This document shows positions 25,094 to 33,079 of a stretch of 33,231 nt of DNA, piece by piece. Each line of letters begins with the position of its first letter. Within the stretch, counting starts at the first letter, position 1. This stretch comes from Neisseria lactamica NS19 (GTDB lineage Bacteria > Pseudomonadota > Gammaproteobacteria > Burkholderiales > Neisseriaceae). The translations under genes and the position numbers were made by a program. The notes beneath the pieces are model-generated. The model worked only from the letters and a program-made list of their open reading frames with translations. It ran no database searches and was not told where the DNA came from. The stretch lies in NCBI GenBank assembly GCA_000193795.2, contig AEPI01000078.1, positions 1-33,231 of the forward strand, read 5' to 3'.

Positions 25094-25119
25094 GCCGCTC
25101 GGAACAGGGCGGCTTTTTT
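25094..25119 (+). terminator. Rho-independent terminator after the leader ORF
   Basis: GCCGCTC (25094-25100) pairs with GGGCGGC (25107-25113), followed by six T residues. It stands 67 bp upstream of the next start codon, so it would control or isolate that gene. Confidence 0.75.
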
Positions 25120-25185
25120 GTCGGCTTCAATTAGTCCGCCCGATTCTGACAACAAACACAATCATCAGAAATCAGGAATACGATT

Positions 25186-25683
25186 ATGAATGCCCTCCCC
25201 AAAACCGCCCGGCGAAGTGAAACACGGCACACTTGCACTATTTTAACCGATGCCGCCGCAACTTCCCCCAATCTGCCTCAAGATGCAATCGGCAACACTT
25301 TAATCAGCGAGGCGATGATTCCGCAAATCCGCACCGTTGCCGCCCTGATTGCCGCCGAACGGCACGATTTCAGCCGCAGCAGCCCCGCCGAATTTACCGA
25401 TGCCGCCGATTTTTTTGCCGCACGGATTTTGGTTTTAGGCGTGCGCCGCTTCCATCTGGACGTATCGCTGCTGCAAATTTTGAAAACTGCAAACAAGCGC
25501 GCCCGCCGCTTTGCCGAAAAACACCGCCTGTTTTTCGTTCCCGCCGAAGCCGAATTGAGTTTGAACAAATGCAAAAACAGCCGCCTGCTGACGGTCGAAA
25601 CCAAAATTGAGGCGGAAAACAAGGGCGGCCTTGTCGCAAACAGCATCGAGTTTGCACGCAGGCTGGACGTTTTGCCTTTGTGA
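25186..25683 (+). CDS. Hypothetical protein (165 aa)
   Basis: I do not recognise a family. AGGA is 8 bp before the ATG. The product is basic and alanine- and arginine-rich, apparently cytosolic, with no signal peptide or membrane segment. The N-terminal 30 residues look unstructured (LPKTARRSETRHTC), and a helical middle holds MIPQIRTVAALIAAERHDF, ADFFAARILVLGVRRF and ILKTANKRARRFAEKHRLFF. It ends at 25683, shortly before the lipoprotein gene (start 25779). A terminator and an aromatic-rich short ORF lie upstream, so attenuation is possible. Codon use resembles that of neighbouring genes. Confidence 0.6.
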   Translation: MNALPKTARRSETRHTCTILTDAAATSPNLPQDAIGNTLISEAMIPQIRTVAALIAAERHDFSRSSPAEFTDAADFFAARILVLGVRRFHLDVSLLQILKTANKRARRFAEKHRLFFVPAEAELSLNKCKNSRLLTVETKIEAENKGGLVANSIEFARRLDVLPL

Positions 25684-25778
25684 ATATGGCTTGGCGGAGG
25701 GGTTTTTCCGCGAGGGTGCTTGCCAAAATTCCCGACGGCGATACAATAAAACCGATTTTCCACCCAAACAGGACACAC

Positions 25779-26333
25779 ATGAAAAAAATCATCGCCTCCG
25801 CGCTTATCGCAACATTCGCACTGACCGCCTGCCAAGACGACACGCAGGCGCGGCTCAAGCAGCAGCAGAAACAGATTGAAGCCCTGCAACAGCAGCTTGC
25901 ACAGCAGGCAGACGATACGGTTTACCAACTGACTCCCGAAGCAGTCAAAGACACCATTCCTGCCGAGGCGCAGGCAAACGGCAATAACGGGCAGCCCGTT
26001 ACCGGCAAAGACGGACAGCAGTATATTTACGACCAATCGACAGGAAGCTGGCTGCTGCAAAGCCTGGTCGGCGCGGCGGCGGGCGCGTTTATCGGCAACG
26101 CGCTGGCAAACAAATTCACACGGGCGGGCAACCAAGACAGCCCCGTCGCCCGGCGCGCGCGTGCCGCCTACCATCAGTCAGCACGCCCCAATGCGCGCAC
26201 CAGCAGGGATTTGAACACGCGCAGCCTCCGGGCAAAACAACAGGCGGCGCAGTCGCAGCGTTACCGTCCGACAACGCGCCCGCCCGCCAATTACCGCCGC
26301 CCCGCTATGCGCGGTTTCGGCAGGAGGAGGTAA
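25779..26333 (+). CDS. Predicted lipoprotein with coiled coil and glycine-rich segment
   Basis: The start at 25779 is preceded by AGGA and opens a lipoprotein signal peptide, MKKIIASALIATFALTAC, with Cys18 in the lipobox LTAC. A longer in-frame extension from 25680 is rejected because it would bury the signal. Residues 23-45 (RLKQQQKQIEALQQQLAQQ) form a short coiled coil. The middle segment WLLQSLVGAAAGAFIGNALANKF resembles a glycine-zipper/membrane-associating helix. The C-terminal 70 residues are rich in Arg, Pro and Gln and end MRGFGRRR, probably disordered and cationic. The product is 184 residues. Function is unknown; an envelope location is likely. Confidence 0.8.
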   Translation: MKKIIASALIATFALTACQDDTQARLKQQQKQIEALQQQLAQQADDTVYQLTPEAVKDTIPAEAQANGNNGQPVTGKDGQQYIYDQSTGSWLLQSLVGAAAGAFIGNALANKFTRAGNQDSPVARRARAAYHQSARPNARTSRDLNTRSLRAKQQAAQSQRYRPTTRPPANYRRPAMRGFGRRR

Positions 26334-26346
26334 ATCCGGCGCGCCA

Positions 26347-26379
26347 ATGCCGTCTGAAGGGCTTTCAGACGGCATTTTT
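26347..26379 (+). terminator. Uptake-sequence hairpin, terminator of the lipoprotein gene
   Basis: ATGCCGTCTGAA and TTCAGACGGCAT (26364-26375) form a stem followed by TTTTT, 14 bp after the stop. Confidence 0.85.
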
Positions 26380-26722
26380 GCATTTGTTAGGGGCATTGTT
26401 ATGTTGCTGTTTGATTTTCAGACGGCATTTTGTTTCCAAGCGTTTGATGTCGGGATGGCAATTCTGACCTGCGTGCGTTGGCAGTGCGGCATTGTTATGC
26501 CGCCGTCGGGTTTTCAGACGGCATCATATCGAATCGTCAAGCCGTAGGGCAGGCATTCTTTCCCCCCCCGATCTGAAACCCTTCCGCGTCATTCCCGCTC
26601 AGGAAGGAATCTAGCTGTTTGAATTTACGTAAATTTCCAATCATCGACAAAGCGGAAAAGAGTTTTTATTGCAGCCTGATCCTTTGGGTATCAAAGCCGG
26701 GCGGTGTTGAAACATGACAAAA
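26380..26722. other. Gene-free spacer rich in uptake sequences, with one decayed dRS3
   Basis: No credible gene is present. Single uptake sequences on the minus strand lie at 26417-26428 and 26513-26524. A decayed dRS3 (ATTCCCGCTCAGGAAGGAAT, near 26590) and a C9 run (near 26563) follow. The short plus-strand frame across 26347-26547 is mostly made of uptake sequences and is not a gene. Confidence 0.6.
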
Positions 26723-26759
26723 ATGCCGTCTGAAACTCAAAATCGGTTTCAGACGGCAT
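26723..26759 (-). terminator. Uptake-sequence hairpin, terminator of rhlE
   Basis: ATGCCGTCTGAA (26723-26734) and TTCAGACGGCAT (26748-26759), 24 bp beyond the rhlE stop. Confidence 0.75.
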
Positions 26760-26782
26760 CGGTTTATGCGGCAGGTTGGGGC

Positions 26783-28156
26783 TTAGCGGTCTTTGTAACG
26801 GCGTTCGCTTTTGCCTGCAAAAGAATCGCCGGCTTTGCGTTTGCCTTTGAAGCCTTCGCCGCCTTTTTTGAAACCGTCTTTCTTGAAACCTTCGCCGCGC
26901 GCCCTGCCGCCGAAGCCTTCTTTGCCCGGTTTCTTATCGCCGCGCCAACCGCCGGATTTGCGTTCGCCCCAGCCGCCTTTGCCTCTCGGTTTGCCGCCGG
27001 CCGGTTTGCGTTTGCGTGTCGGTTCCATGCCTTCGATGGTCAGCTCGGGCAATTTGCGGCCGATGTATTTTTCAATTTTGTGCACTTTGACGTATTCGTT
27101 CACTTCGGCAAAAGTCATCGCAATGCCGGTACGCCCTGCGCGGCCGGTGCGTCCGATGCGGTGAACGTAGTCTTCCGCCTGTTTGGGCAGGTCGTAGTTG
27201 ATGACGTGGGTAATGGTCGGCACGTCGATACCGCGTGCGGCAACGTCGGTGGCAACCAAAATTTTGCAGCGGCCTTTACGCAAGTCCATCAGCGTGCGGT
27301 TGCGCCAGCCTTGCGGCATATCGCCGTGCAGGCAGTTGGCGGCGAAACCTTTTTCATACAAATCGTCGGCGATGACTTCGGTCATGGCTTTGGTGGACGT
27401 GAAAATCACGCATTGGTCGATGTTTGCGTCGCGCAGGATGTGGTCGAGCAGGCGGTTTTTATGGCGCATATCGTCGCAATAAAGCAACTGTTCTTCGATT
27501 TTGCCCTGGTCGTCCACGCGTTCGACTTCGATGATTTCCGGGTCTTTGGTCAGTTTGCGCGCCAGTTTGCCGACCGCGCCGTCCCAAGTGGCGGAAAACA
27601 ACAAAGTCTGACGGTCGCTCGGTGTCGCTTCCACGATGGTTTCGATGTCGTCGATAAAGCCCATATCCAGCATACGGTCGGCTTCGTCCAAAATCAGCAC
27701 TTCCAAGCGGGCGAAATCGACTTTGCCGCTCTGCATCAAGTCCATCAGACGGCCGGGGGTGGCGACAATCAGATCGACCGGTTTGCTCAGGGCGCGGGTT
27801 TGATAGCCGAAAGACGCGCCGCCGACGATGCTGACGGTGCGGAACCAGCGCATATTTTTCGCATACGCCAGCGCGTTTTTCTCGACTTGCGCCGCCAGTT
27901 CGCGGGTCGGGGCCAACACCAGCGCGCGCGGGCCTTTGCCCGGTTTTTCGCTGCGGCGGGTCAGCCGTTGCAAAGTCGGCAGCAGGAAGGCGGCGGTTTT
28001 GCCGGAGCCGGTTTGCGCCGAAGCCATAATGTCGCGTCCGTCCAAAGCAGACGGAATCGCCTGCGCCTGAATCGGGGTCGGGCTTTCGTAACCCTCGCTG
28101 CTGACGGCGGACAAGATGTTTTTATCGAGGTTCAAATCGGCAAATTTAATAGACAT
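26783..28156 (-). CDS. rhlE: DEAD-box RNA helicase RhlE
   Basis: An ATP-dependent RNA helicase that remodels RNA, probably in ribosome assembly and RNA decay. The 457 residues carry the full set of motifs: Q motif (YESPTPIQAQAIP, 23-35), Walker A AQTGSGKT (47-54), PTRELA, TPGRL, DEAD (157-160), SAT (188-190), then in the second RecA domain VIFTSTK, ATDVAARGID and HRIGRTGRAGR. The last 80 residues are very basic and glycine-rich (KGGWGERKSGGWRGDKK, GEGFKGKRK), an RNA-binding tail. The RhlE assignment among DEAD proteins rests on the N-terminal FADLNLDKNILSAV and on this tail. Confidence 0.93.
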   Translation of the reverse strand: MSIKFADLNLDKNILSAVSSEGYESPTPIQAQAIPSALDGRDIMASAQTGSGKTAAFLLPTLQRLTRRSEKPGKGPRALVLAPTRELAAQVEKNALAYAKNMRWFRTVSIVGGASFGYQTRALSKPVDLIVATPGRLMDLMQSGKVDFARLEVLILDEADRMLDMGFIDDIETIVEATPSDRQTLLFSATWDGAVGKLARKLTKDPEIIEVERVDDQGKIEEQLLYCDDMRHKNRLLDHILRDANIDQCVIFTSTKAMTEVIADDLYEKGFAANCLHGDMPQGWRNRTLMDLRKGRCKILVATDVAARGIDVPTITHVINYDLPKQAEDYVHRIGRTGRAGRTGIAMTFAEVNEYVKVHKIEKYIGRKLPELTIEGMEPTRKRKPAGGKPRGKGGWGERKSGGWRGDKKPGKEGFGGRARGEGFKKDGFKKGGEGFKGKRKAGDSFAGKSERRYKDR

Positions 28157-28483
28157 AGCTATCCTTGGAAGACAACAACGCCCGCGTCCGAAAGGTTCAG
28201 ACGGCCTGAAGCAGGGAAGGGTAACGATACGGGGAATGTGAAGTTACAGGGTTGTCGCAAGCGGCTTGCTTGTGGTTTACATCGACGACAACCTGCACAG
28301 AAAGGCTTTGCAAAATCAAAGCAACAAAAGAAACGCGCCCGGAAGGGCGGTTTAGGTTGGAAGGCGATGGCTTCGTATAACAAGATAAGCGGCGGATGGT
28401 ATAGGGTTTGCCCGAAACGGTCAAGCAATCGGGCGTTAATTACAGTAAAATTGCCGTTTTCCACTTTATTCCGCCTGAAAACA
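28157..28483. promoter_or_regulatory. Divergent gap between rhlE and rlmK with a nested inverted repeat
   Basis: About 330 bp without a credible gene. GGTTGTCG (28251-28258) is complementary to CGACAACC (28287-28294) and encloses a small hairpin GCAAG-CGG-CTTGC (28258-28270). This could form in a long 5' leader of rhlE on the minus strand. An uptake sequence of the AGGCCGTCTGAA type is at 28196-28207. A weak TTGACC/TATACC pair (15-bp spacing) on the minus strand near 28425-28400 might start that leader. Confidence 0.35.
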
Positions 28484-29431
28484 ATGACCGACATCACACC
28501 GTTTGCCAACCGCTTGGGCAAAAACATCAAACACCTTATGAAATGGGCGAAACGCAACGGCATCGAAGCCTGGCGCATGTACGACCGCGATATCCCCCAA
28601 TTCCCTTTTGCCATCGATGTTTACGGCGACCAAATCCACCTTCAGGAATACGATACCGGCTGGCTGATGCAGCCCGAAGAATACGAAGCGTGGCTTGCCG
28701 GAGTATTGGAAGCCGTCGCCTTCGTTACCGGCTTTGCGCCCGAACAAATCCGCCTCAAACGCCGCGAACGCCAAAAAGGTTTGCAGCAATACGAAAAAAC
28801 CGGCAAAACCGGCGACGATTTCGTCATCATCGAAAACGGGCGCAAGTTTTGGGTCAATCTTGATAAGTATTTGGATACGGGGCTTTTTTTGGATCATCGA
28901 AATACGCGTAAAAAAGTCGGCGAAACCGCGGCGGGCAAACGCTTCCTCAACCTGTTTTCCTACACCGGCAGCTTCACCGTCTATGCCGCCACCGGCGGCG
29001 CGGCATCCAGCGAAACCGTCGATTTGTCCAACACTTATCTCGATTGGGCGAAACGCAATTTCGCGCTCAACGGCATCAGCCCCGAACAACACCAAATCGT
29101 CCGCGCCGACGTGTTCCAATACCTGCAAAACGCCGCCGCCGAAGGCAAACGGTTCGACCTCATCGTGATGGATCCGCCCAGCTTTTCCAACAGCAAAAAG
29201 ATGCCCGGCATCCTCGACATCCGGCGCGACCACCAAAAACTCATATCCGGCGCGATGAACCTGCTCGCTTCAGACGGCATCTTGTACTTCTCCAATAACT
29301 TGCGTAGTTTTGCCTTGGACGATTCGGTATCGGAACAATACGCCGTCAAAGACATTTCCAAACAATCTGTTCCCGACGATTTCCGCAACAAAAAAATCCA
29401 CCGGTGTTGGGAAATCCGCCACAAATCTTAA
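28484..29431 (+). CDS. rlmK: SAM-dependent 23S rRNA methyltransferase, RlmK-like (stand-alone C-terminal half of RlmKL)
   Basis: Resembles the C-terminal half of E. coli RlmKL, which makes m7G2069 in 23S rRNA. The 315 residues start MTDITPFANRLGKNIKHLMKW, matching the PUA-like/linker start of that half (NRLRKNLKKLGKWAEKEGI). SAM motif I is FLNLFSYTGSFTVYAA (154-169), followed by VDLSNTYLDWAKRNFALNG and the DPPSFSNSKKM catalytic loop (230-240). The end RNKKIHRCWEIRHK matches RNRQIHNCWLI. In enterobacteria this domain is fused to RlmL; here it is separate. The frame is open far upstream through the antisense of rhlE, but homology begins only at 28484. It contains one uptake sequence (29269-29280). 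Confidence 0.85.
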   Translation: MTDITPFANRLGKNIKHLMKWAKRNGIEAWRMYDRDIPQFPFAIDVYGDQIHLQEYDTGWLMQPEEYEAWLAGVLEAVAFVTGFAPEQIRLKRRERQKGLQQYEKTGKTGDDFVIIENGRKFWVNLDKYLDTGLFLDHRNTRKKVGETAAGKRFLNLFSYTGSFTVYAATGGAASSETVDLSNTYLDWAKRNFALNGISPEQHQIVRADVFQYLQNAAAEGKRFDLIVMDPPSFSNSKKMPGILDIRRDHQKLISGAMNLLASDGILYFSNNLRSFALDDSVSEQYAVKDISKQSVPDDFRNKKIHRCWEIRHKS

Positions 29432-29438
29432 GGGTGCG

Positions 29439-29470
29439 AAAAAGCCGCCGGAATCTTCCGGCGGCTTTTT
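29439..29470. terminator. Bidirectional Rho-independent terminator between rlmK and trxA
   Basis: AAAAAGCCGCCGGAA (29439-29453) pairs perfectly with TTCCGGCGGCTTTTT (29456-29470) around a 2-base loop. It serves both convergent genes. Confidence 0.92.
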
Positions 29471-29482
29471 TCTATATTGCCG

Positions 29483-29815
29483 TCAGGCGATAGAAGCCTC
29501 GACAAAGGCGGTCAGCTGACCTTTTGCCAATGCGCCGACTTTGGTGGCGACGACTTCGCCGTTTTTGAATACCATCAGGGTCGGAATGCCGCGCACGCCG
29601 AAACGGGACGGGGTGGCTTCGTTGTCGTCGATGTTGATTTTGACTACTTTCAGACGGCCTTCAAATTCGGCGGCAATGTCGTCCAAAATCGGGGCAATCA
29701 TTTTGCATGGGCCGCACCAGGGAGCCCAAAAGTCCAGCAGGACGGGGAGGTCGGATTTCAAAACATCTTGCTCGAAGGCGGCATCGCCGGTGTGTACGAT
29801 CAATTCGCTGCTCAT
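29483..29815 (-). CDS. trxA: Thioredoxin
   Basis: Small cytoplasmic dithiol protein that reduces protein disulfides with thioredoxin reductase and supplies ribonucleotide reductase and peroxiredoxins. The chosen start MSSELIVHTGDAAFEQDV gives 110 residues, the normal size; the 19-residue upstream extension is rejected because AAGGA precedes this ATG. The active site is WCGPC with Cys34 and Cys37, followed by KMIAPILDDIA. The cis-proline motif RGIPTLMVFKNG is present. One uptake sequence (29649-29660) lies inside. A promoter-like pair lies 40-70 bp upstream. Confidence 0.97.
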   Translation of the reverse strand: MSSELIVHTGDAAFEQDVLKSDLPVLLDFWAPWCGPCKMIAPILDDIAAEFEGRLKVVKINIDDNEATPSRFGVRGIPTLMVFKNGEVVATKVGALAKGQLTAFVEASIA

Positions 29816-29854
29816 TATTTTTCCTTTTCGGTTGGGATTGGCACGATAGCGTGC

Positions 29855-29883
29855 AGGATAGGGCTTGGACATAAAAATTTCAA
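29855..29883 (-). promoter_or_regulatory. Putative trxA promoter
   Basis: On the minus strand TTGAAA (29883-29878), 17 bp and TATCCT (29860-29855), about 40 bp before the start. Confidence 0.55.
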
Positions 29884-29974
29884 GTGGGTGGGCGGGATAA
29901 TAGTTTTTCTGTACCGCCCCAATCGCCTTTGCAAATTCTAAAAAACGGTTCGGACAGTATTTTATTTCTGAAAA

Positions 29975-30042
29975 TTACTTTTATTATCAAAATGTAAGGA
30001 ATGCGTTTGAGGCTGTACAGAAGCGCGCGGGCGGTGTATGCT
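29975..30042 (+). promoter_or_regulatory. dnrN promoter region with a candidate NsrR operator
   Basis: An imperfect 23-bp palindrome spans 29975-29997 (TTACTTTT...AAAATGTAA), of the size and A/T pattern of NsrR sites. A TGTACA/TATGCT pair with 17-bp spacing follows at 30014-30042. NsrR control of dnrN by nitric oxide is known in Neisseria; that this palindrome is the site is inference. The remainder of the 29873-30112 gap shows nothing else. Confidence 0.4.
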
Positions 30043-30112
30043 CCGTTTAAATAGATTCTCGGAATATGAATATTCAAAACCAAACCCGAAACCCTGTAAA
30101 AGGAACCCTGCC

Positions 30113-30586
30113 ATGACTGATTTTACCGTTTGGGAAACCGCCCCCTTTGGCGCAACCGTCGATCATATCCTGCAACGCTACCACAATGTCCACCGCGCCC
30201 AATTTGAAGAATTGGTGCCGCTGGCGCAGAAAGTGGCCCAAGTCCATGCCGATACCTTTCCGGCGGAAATTGCCGGGCTGCTTGCCGATATGCGGGACGA
30301 ACTGCTGATGCATATGATGAAAGAGGAAAGAATGCTGTTTCCGATGATTAATCAGGGTGTCGGCAGGGGTGCGGCGATGCCCATCAGCGTGATGATGCAC
30401 GAACATGAAGAACACGACCGCGCCATCGCACGGCTCAAAGAGCTGACCGATAATTTCCAAGCGCCCGAAGTGGCTTGCGGAAGCTGGACGCGGCTTTATG
30501 CTTTGGCGAAAGAAATGGCGGACGATTTGAACGACCACATTCATTTGGAAAACGATATTCTGTTTGCCCGCGTACTCGATTCTTAA
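30113..30586 (+). CDS. dnrN: Di-iron hemerythrin-like protein for Fe-S cluster repair (DnrN/YtfE/RIC family)
   Basis: Repairs iron-sulfur clusters damaged by nitric oxide or oxidants. The 157-residue product aligns with the hemerythrin half of E. coli YtfE. All seven di-iron ligands of YtfE have counterparts: His24 (QRYHNVH), His45 (VHADT), His67 and Glu71 (LMHMMKEE), His98 (MMHEHEE), His142 and Glu146 (DHIHLEN). The N-terminal ScdA_N domain of YtfE, with its Cys pair, is absent, so this is a short form. AGGA lies upstream of ATG 30113; the in-frame extension from 30038 is rejected. The gene stands alone, convergent with nadE. Confidence 0.88.
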   Translation: MTDFTVWETAPFGATVDHILQRYHNVHRAQFEELVPLAQKVAQVHADTFPAEIAGLLADMRDELLMHMMKEERMLFPMINQGVGRGAAMPISVMMHEHEEHDRAIARLKELTDNFQAPEVACGSWTRLYALAKEMADDLNDHIHLENDILFARVLDS

Positions 30587-30607
30587 GGAGTGCGGCCGGA
30601 TATTTCA

Positions 30608-30645
30608 ATGCCGTCTGAAACACGGTTTTCCACTTCAGACGGCAT
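30608..30645. terminator. Uptake-sequence hairpin between dnrN and nadE
   Basis: ATGCCGTCTGAA (30608-30619) pairs with TTCAGACGGCAT (30634-30645) between the convergent genes. Confidence 0.8.
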
Positions 30646-30654
30646 TCTCATGTT

Positions 30655-31446
30655 TCAGCCAAGCAATTCGGGCGGAATGCGGCACACGGGAATCGGGTTG
30701 ATTTTGTGCTGCATGGCGCGGTGCAGCCGCGTATAGATTTCCAGAACTTCGCGCCGCCGCCCTTCAAAATCTTCGGGTTTATGCGTGCCGTACACGCCCA
30801 TTGCCCACTCCAGTTCGGGATAGCTTGCGCCCATCTGTTCCTCGTCGGTGCGTTCCGTATCCCACAGACCGTCGGTCGGCAAAGCTTTTTGAATCGCCTC
30901 GTCCACGCCCAATGCTTCGGCAAGCCGGTAAACCCGGGTTTTGGTCAGGTCGGCAATCGGGCTGATGTCCACGCCGCCGTCGCCGTATTTGGTAAAGAAT
31001 CCTACGCCGAAATCTTCAATTTTGTTACCTGTCCCCGTAACCAGCAGTCCGTGTATCTGCCCGTAGTAGTACAGGGTCAGCATACGCAGGCGGCTTCTGG
31101 CGTTGGCGAGGGAAAGCGGCTGATTGGCAAATGCCGTCTGATGTACGCCGACGGTTTGCTCAAAGGTCTGGAAGGTGTCGGTCAGATCGACCGTTTGCGC
31201 GCTCACATTGGCATATTGCCGTTGCAGATTGCGGATGTGCCGCCTTGCACGTTCGAGCTGGTCGGGGTGTTGGCGTATCGGCATATCCAGAAGCAGCGTG
31301 GTGCGTCCGGTGCGGGCGGCGAGTGTGGAGACGACGGCGGAATCGATGCCGCCGGAAACGCCCACGACAAACCCTTTTGCATTTGCCTGAGCGGCGTATT
31401 CGTCCAACCATCGGACAATATGTGTGATAACCGCTTGCGTATCCAT
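30655..31446 (-). CDS. nadE: NH3-dependent NAD+ synthetase
   Basis: Last step of NAD synthesis: deamido-NAD plus ammonia plus ATP to NAD, AMP and pyrophosphate. The 263-residue form starts MDTQAVITHIVRWLDEYA, with AGGAGG just upstream; an ATG ten codons earlier lacks such a site. The PP-loop ATP pyrophosphatase motif SGGIDS is at 31-36. GTGNKIEDFGVGFFTKYGDGGVD (in two conserved blocks, GTGNKIE and KYGDGG) and the PIADLTKTRVYRLA segment are typical of NadE. There is no glutaminase domain, so free ammonia is the expected nitrogen donor. A TTCAAA-17-TATGAT promoter lies at 31500-31472. Confidence 0.95.
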   Translation of the reverse strand: MDTQAVITHIVRWLDEYAAQANAKGFVVGVSGGIDSAVVSTLAARTGRTTLLLDMPIRQHPDQLERARRHIRNLQRQYANVSAQTVDLTDTFQTFEQTVGVHQTAFANQPLSLANARSRLRMLTLYYYGQIHGLLVTGTGNKIEDFGVGFFTKYGDGGVDISPIADLTKTRVYRLAEALGVDEAIQKALPTDGLWDTERTDEEQMGASYPELEWAMGVYGTHKPEDFEGRRREVLEIYTRLHRAMQHKINPIPVCRIPPELLG

Positions 31447-31471
31447 TTTTCCTCCTGTCGAAAATATCCGC

Positions 31472-31500
31472 ATCATAGCTTGCCGGCGGTTCGATTTGAA
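31472..31500 (-). promoter_or_regulatory. Putative nadE promoter
   Basis: On the minus strand TTCAAA (31500-31495), 17 bp, TATGAT (31477-31472), about 25 bp before the start. Confidence 0.6.
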
Positions 31501-31672
31501 TAGATTACGGGCAAATTTATGAACATTTTTTCTATTCTCTGCTTAAAAAAGTCATATGGAAAAAAGCGGGCGGCAAGATGCCGCGTGTTATAATATTGTT
31601 GACAATTTAGACGGTTTAATGCCGCCTTAGGCTTCAAAACATATTCACATTTTTTATTATTTGATTGATTCG

Positions 31673-33028
31673 ATGTCTGATTTTTTTCATTCTGACGTAT
31701 TGTCCGTTTCCGAGTTGAACGCATTTGCCAAAAGTCTTTTGGAAAACCACCTTGCCGGTTTGTGGATTGCGGGCGAAGTGTCCAATCTGACCCGTGCCGC
31801 CAGCGGACATTATTATTTCTCGCTCAAAGACAGCCGCGCGCAGGTGCGTTGCGCGATGTTCAAAGGTGCGGCGGCGCGTTTGGCGAAGCCTTTGAAAGAA
31901 GGCGACCATATCGAGGTATCAGGGAAAATCAGCATTTACGAGGCACGGGGCGAATTTCAGATTACCGTGAACGAGGTACGGCTCAAGGGCTTGGGGCAGC
32001 TTTACGAAGCCTACGAGCGGTTGAAGGCGCAGCTGCAGGCGGAAGGCGCGTTTGCGGCGGAACGCAAAAAACCGTTGCCTACCCGCCCGCAATGCATCGG
32101 CATCGTAACCAGCCTGGCGGCGGCGGCATTGCGCGATGTCGTAACCACCTTAAACCGCCGCGCGCCCGAAATTCCCATTATCGTTTATCCGACGCCTGTA
32201 CAAGGCACAGGCAGCGAGTTGCAAATCGCCCAAGCGATTAAAACCGCATCGCAACGCGCCGAATGCGATGTGCTGATTGTCTGTCGCGGCGGCGGCAGCA
32301 TTGAAGACTTGTGGGCGTTTAATGAAGAACCGGTCGTACGCGCCATCGAAGCCTGCGCGATTCCGGTCGTCAGCGGCGTAGGGCACGAAACCGATTTCAC
32401 ACTCGCCGATTTCGTCGCCGACGTACGCGCGCCCACACCGACCGGCGCGGCGGAACTGGTCAGCCCCAACCGCCAAGAATCGTTACACCGCCTCGCCCAA
32501 GCGCAAGGCCGTCTGAAAACCGTTTTGGAACAACGCTATTTCGATGCCAGCCAAAAACTCGACTGGCTCGCGCGGCAAATCCGCCACCCGCGCCAAAAAC
32601 TTGACGAGCAGCGCACCTCAATCAGTAAGCTGGCGCAAATACTGTCCTACTCGATGATGCAAAACCTCCGCGCCCATACCGCCTGTTTTGAACGCCAAAC
32701 CCAAGCCCTGCAACATTGCCGCCCCGATATTTCCGTTTACCGGCAAGACATCGCCCGCCTTCAGACGGCATTGCCGGCCGCCTTCCACCAGCTGCTCGCC
32801 CGGCGCCGTCAAAGCCTGACTGCCCAAGCCGCATTGCTCGAAGCCGTATCGCCGCAGCACATTATGGAGCGCGGCTTTTCCGTCGTCAAAAATACTCGCG
32901 GACAAGTCATCCGCAACGCCGATGTTTTGAAGCAGGGGCAGAAGCTGCACATTACCTTTGCCGACGGCGAAACCGACGTGCGCGTAACCAAAGAACAAGG
33001 GCAGCAGGACTTGTTTGATTGTATTTAA
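31673..33028 (+). CDS. xseA: Exodeoxyribonuclease VII large subunit
   Basis: Catalytic subunit of the ATP-independent single-strand exonuclease that works with XseB in repair and recombination. The 451 residues start MSDFFHSDVLSVSELNAFAK; an in-frame TTG four codons earlier is less likely. The N-terminal OB fold (LWIAGEVSNLTRAASGHYYFSLKD, in conserved pieces, up to about residue 100) is followed by the catalytic domain with CIGIVTSLAAAALRDVV, CRGGGSIEDLWAFNEE, SGVGHETDFTLADFVAD and RAPTPTGAAEL. A long coiled coil then leads to ERGFSVVKN near the end. IVTSLAAAALRD differs slightly from the common VTSPTGAAIRD. Two uptake sequences lie inside (32506-32517 and 32760-32771). No clear ribosome binding site is seen. 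Confidence 0.96.
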   Translation: MSDFFHSDVLSVSELNAFAKSLLENHLAGLWIAGEVSNLTRAASGHYYFSLKDSRAQVRCAMFKGAAARLAKPLKEGDHIEVSGKISIYEARGEFQITVNEVRLKGLGQLYEAYERLKAQLQAEGAFAAERKKPLPTRPQCIGIVTSLAAAALRDVVTTLNRRAPEIPIIVYPTPVQGTGSELQIAQAIKTASQRAECDVLIVCRGGGSIEDLWAFNEEPVVRAIEACAIPVVSGVGHETDFTLADFVADVRAPTPTGAAELVSPNRQESLHRLAQAQGRLKTVLEQRYFDASQKLDWLARQIRHPRQKLDEQRTSISKLAQILSYSMMQNLRAHTACFERQTQALQHCRPDISVYRQDIARLQTALPAAFHQLLARRRQSLTAQAALLEAVSPQHIMERGFSVVKNTRGQVIRNADVLKQGQKLHITFADGETDVRVTKEQGQQDLFDCI

Positions 33029-33079
33029 ACCCAATCGGAAAACCGTTCCCCCTCCGCCGTCATTTCCACTGCTTTCGTC

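Noticed and set aside
26347..26547. 66-residue plus-strand frame after the lipoprotein gene
   Set aside because: It is made mostly of uptake sequences and the terminator, with no ribosome binding site.
26714..28480. Very long plus-strand open frame leading into rlmK
   Set aside because: It is the antisense of rhlE in a GC-rich frame; similarity to the methyltransferase begins only at 28484.
31589..31604. TATAAT and TTGACA between nadE and xseA
   Set aside because: The order and spacing (TATAAT before TTGACA, 4 bp apart) do not form a promoter on either strand.
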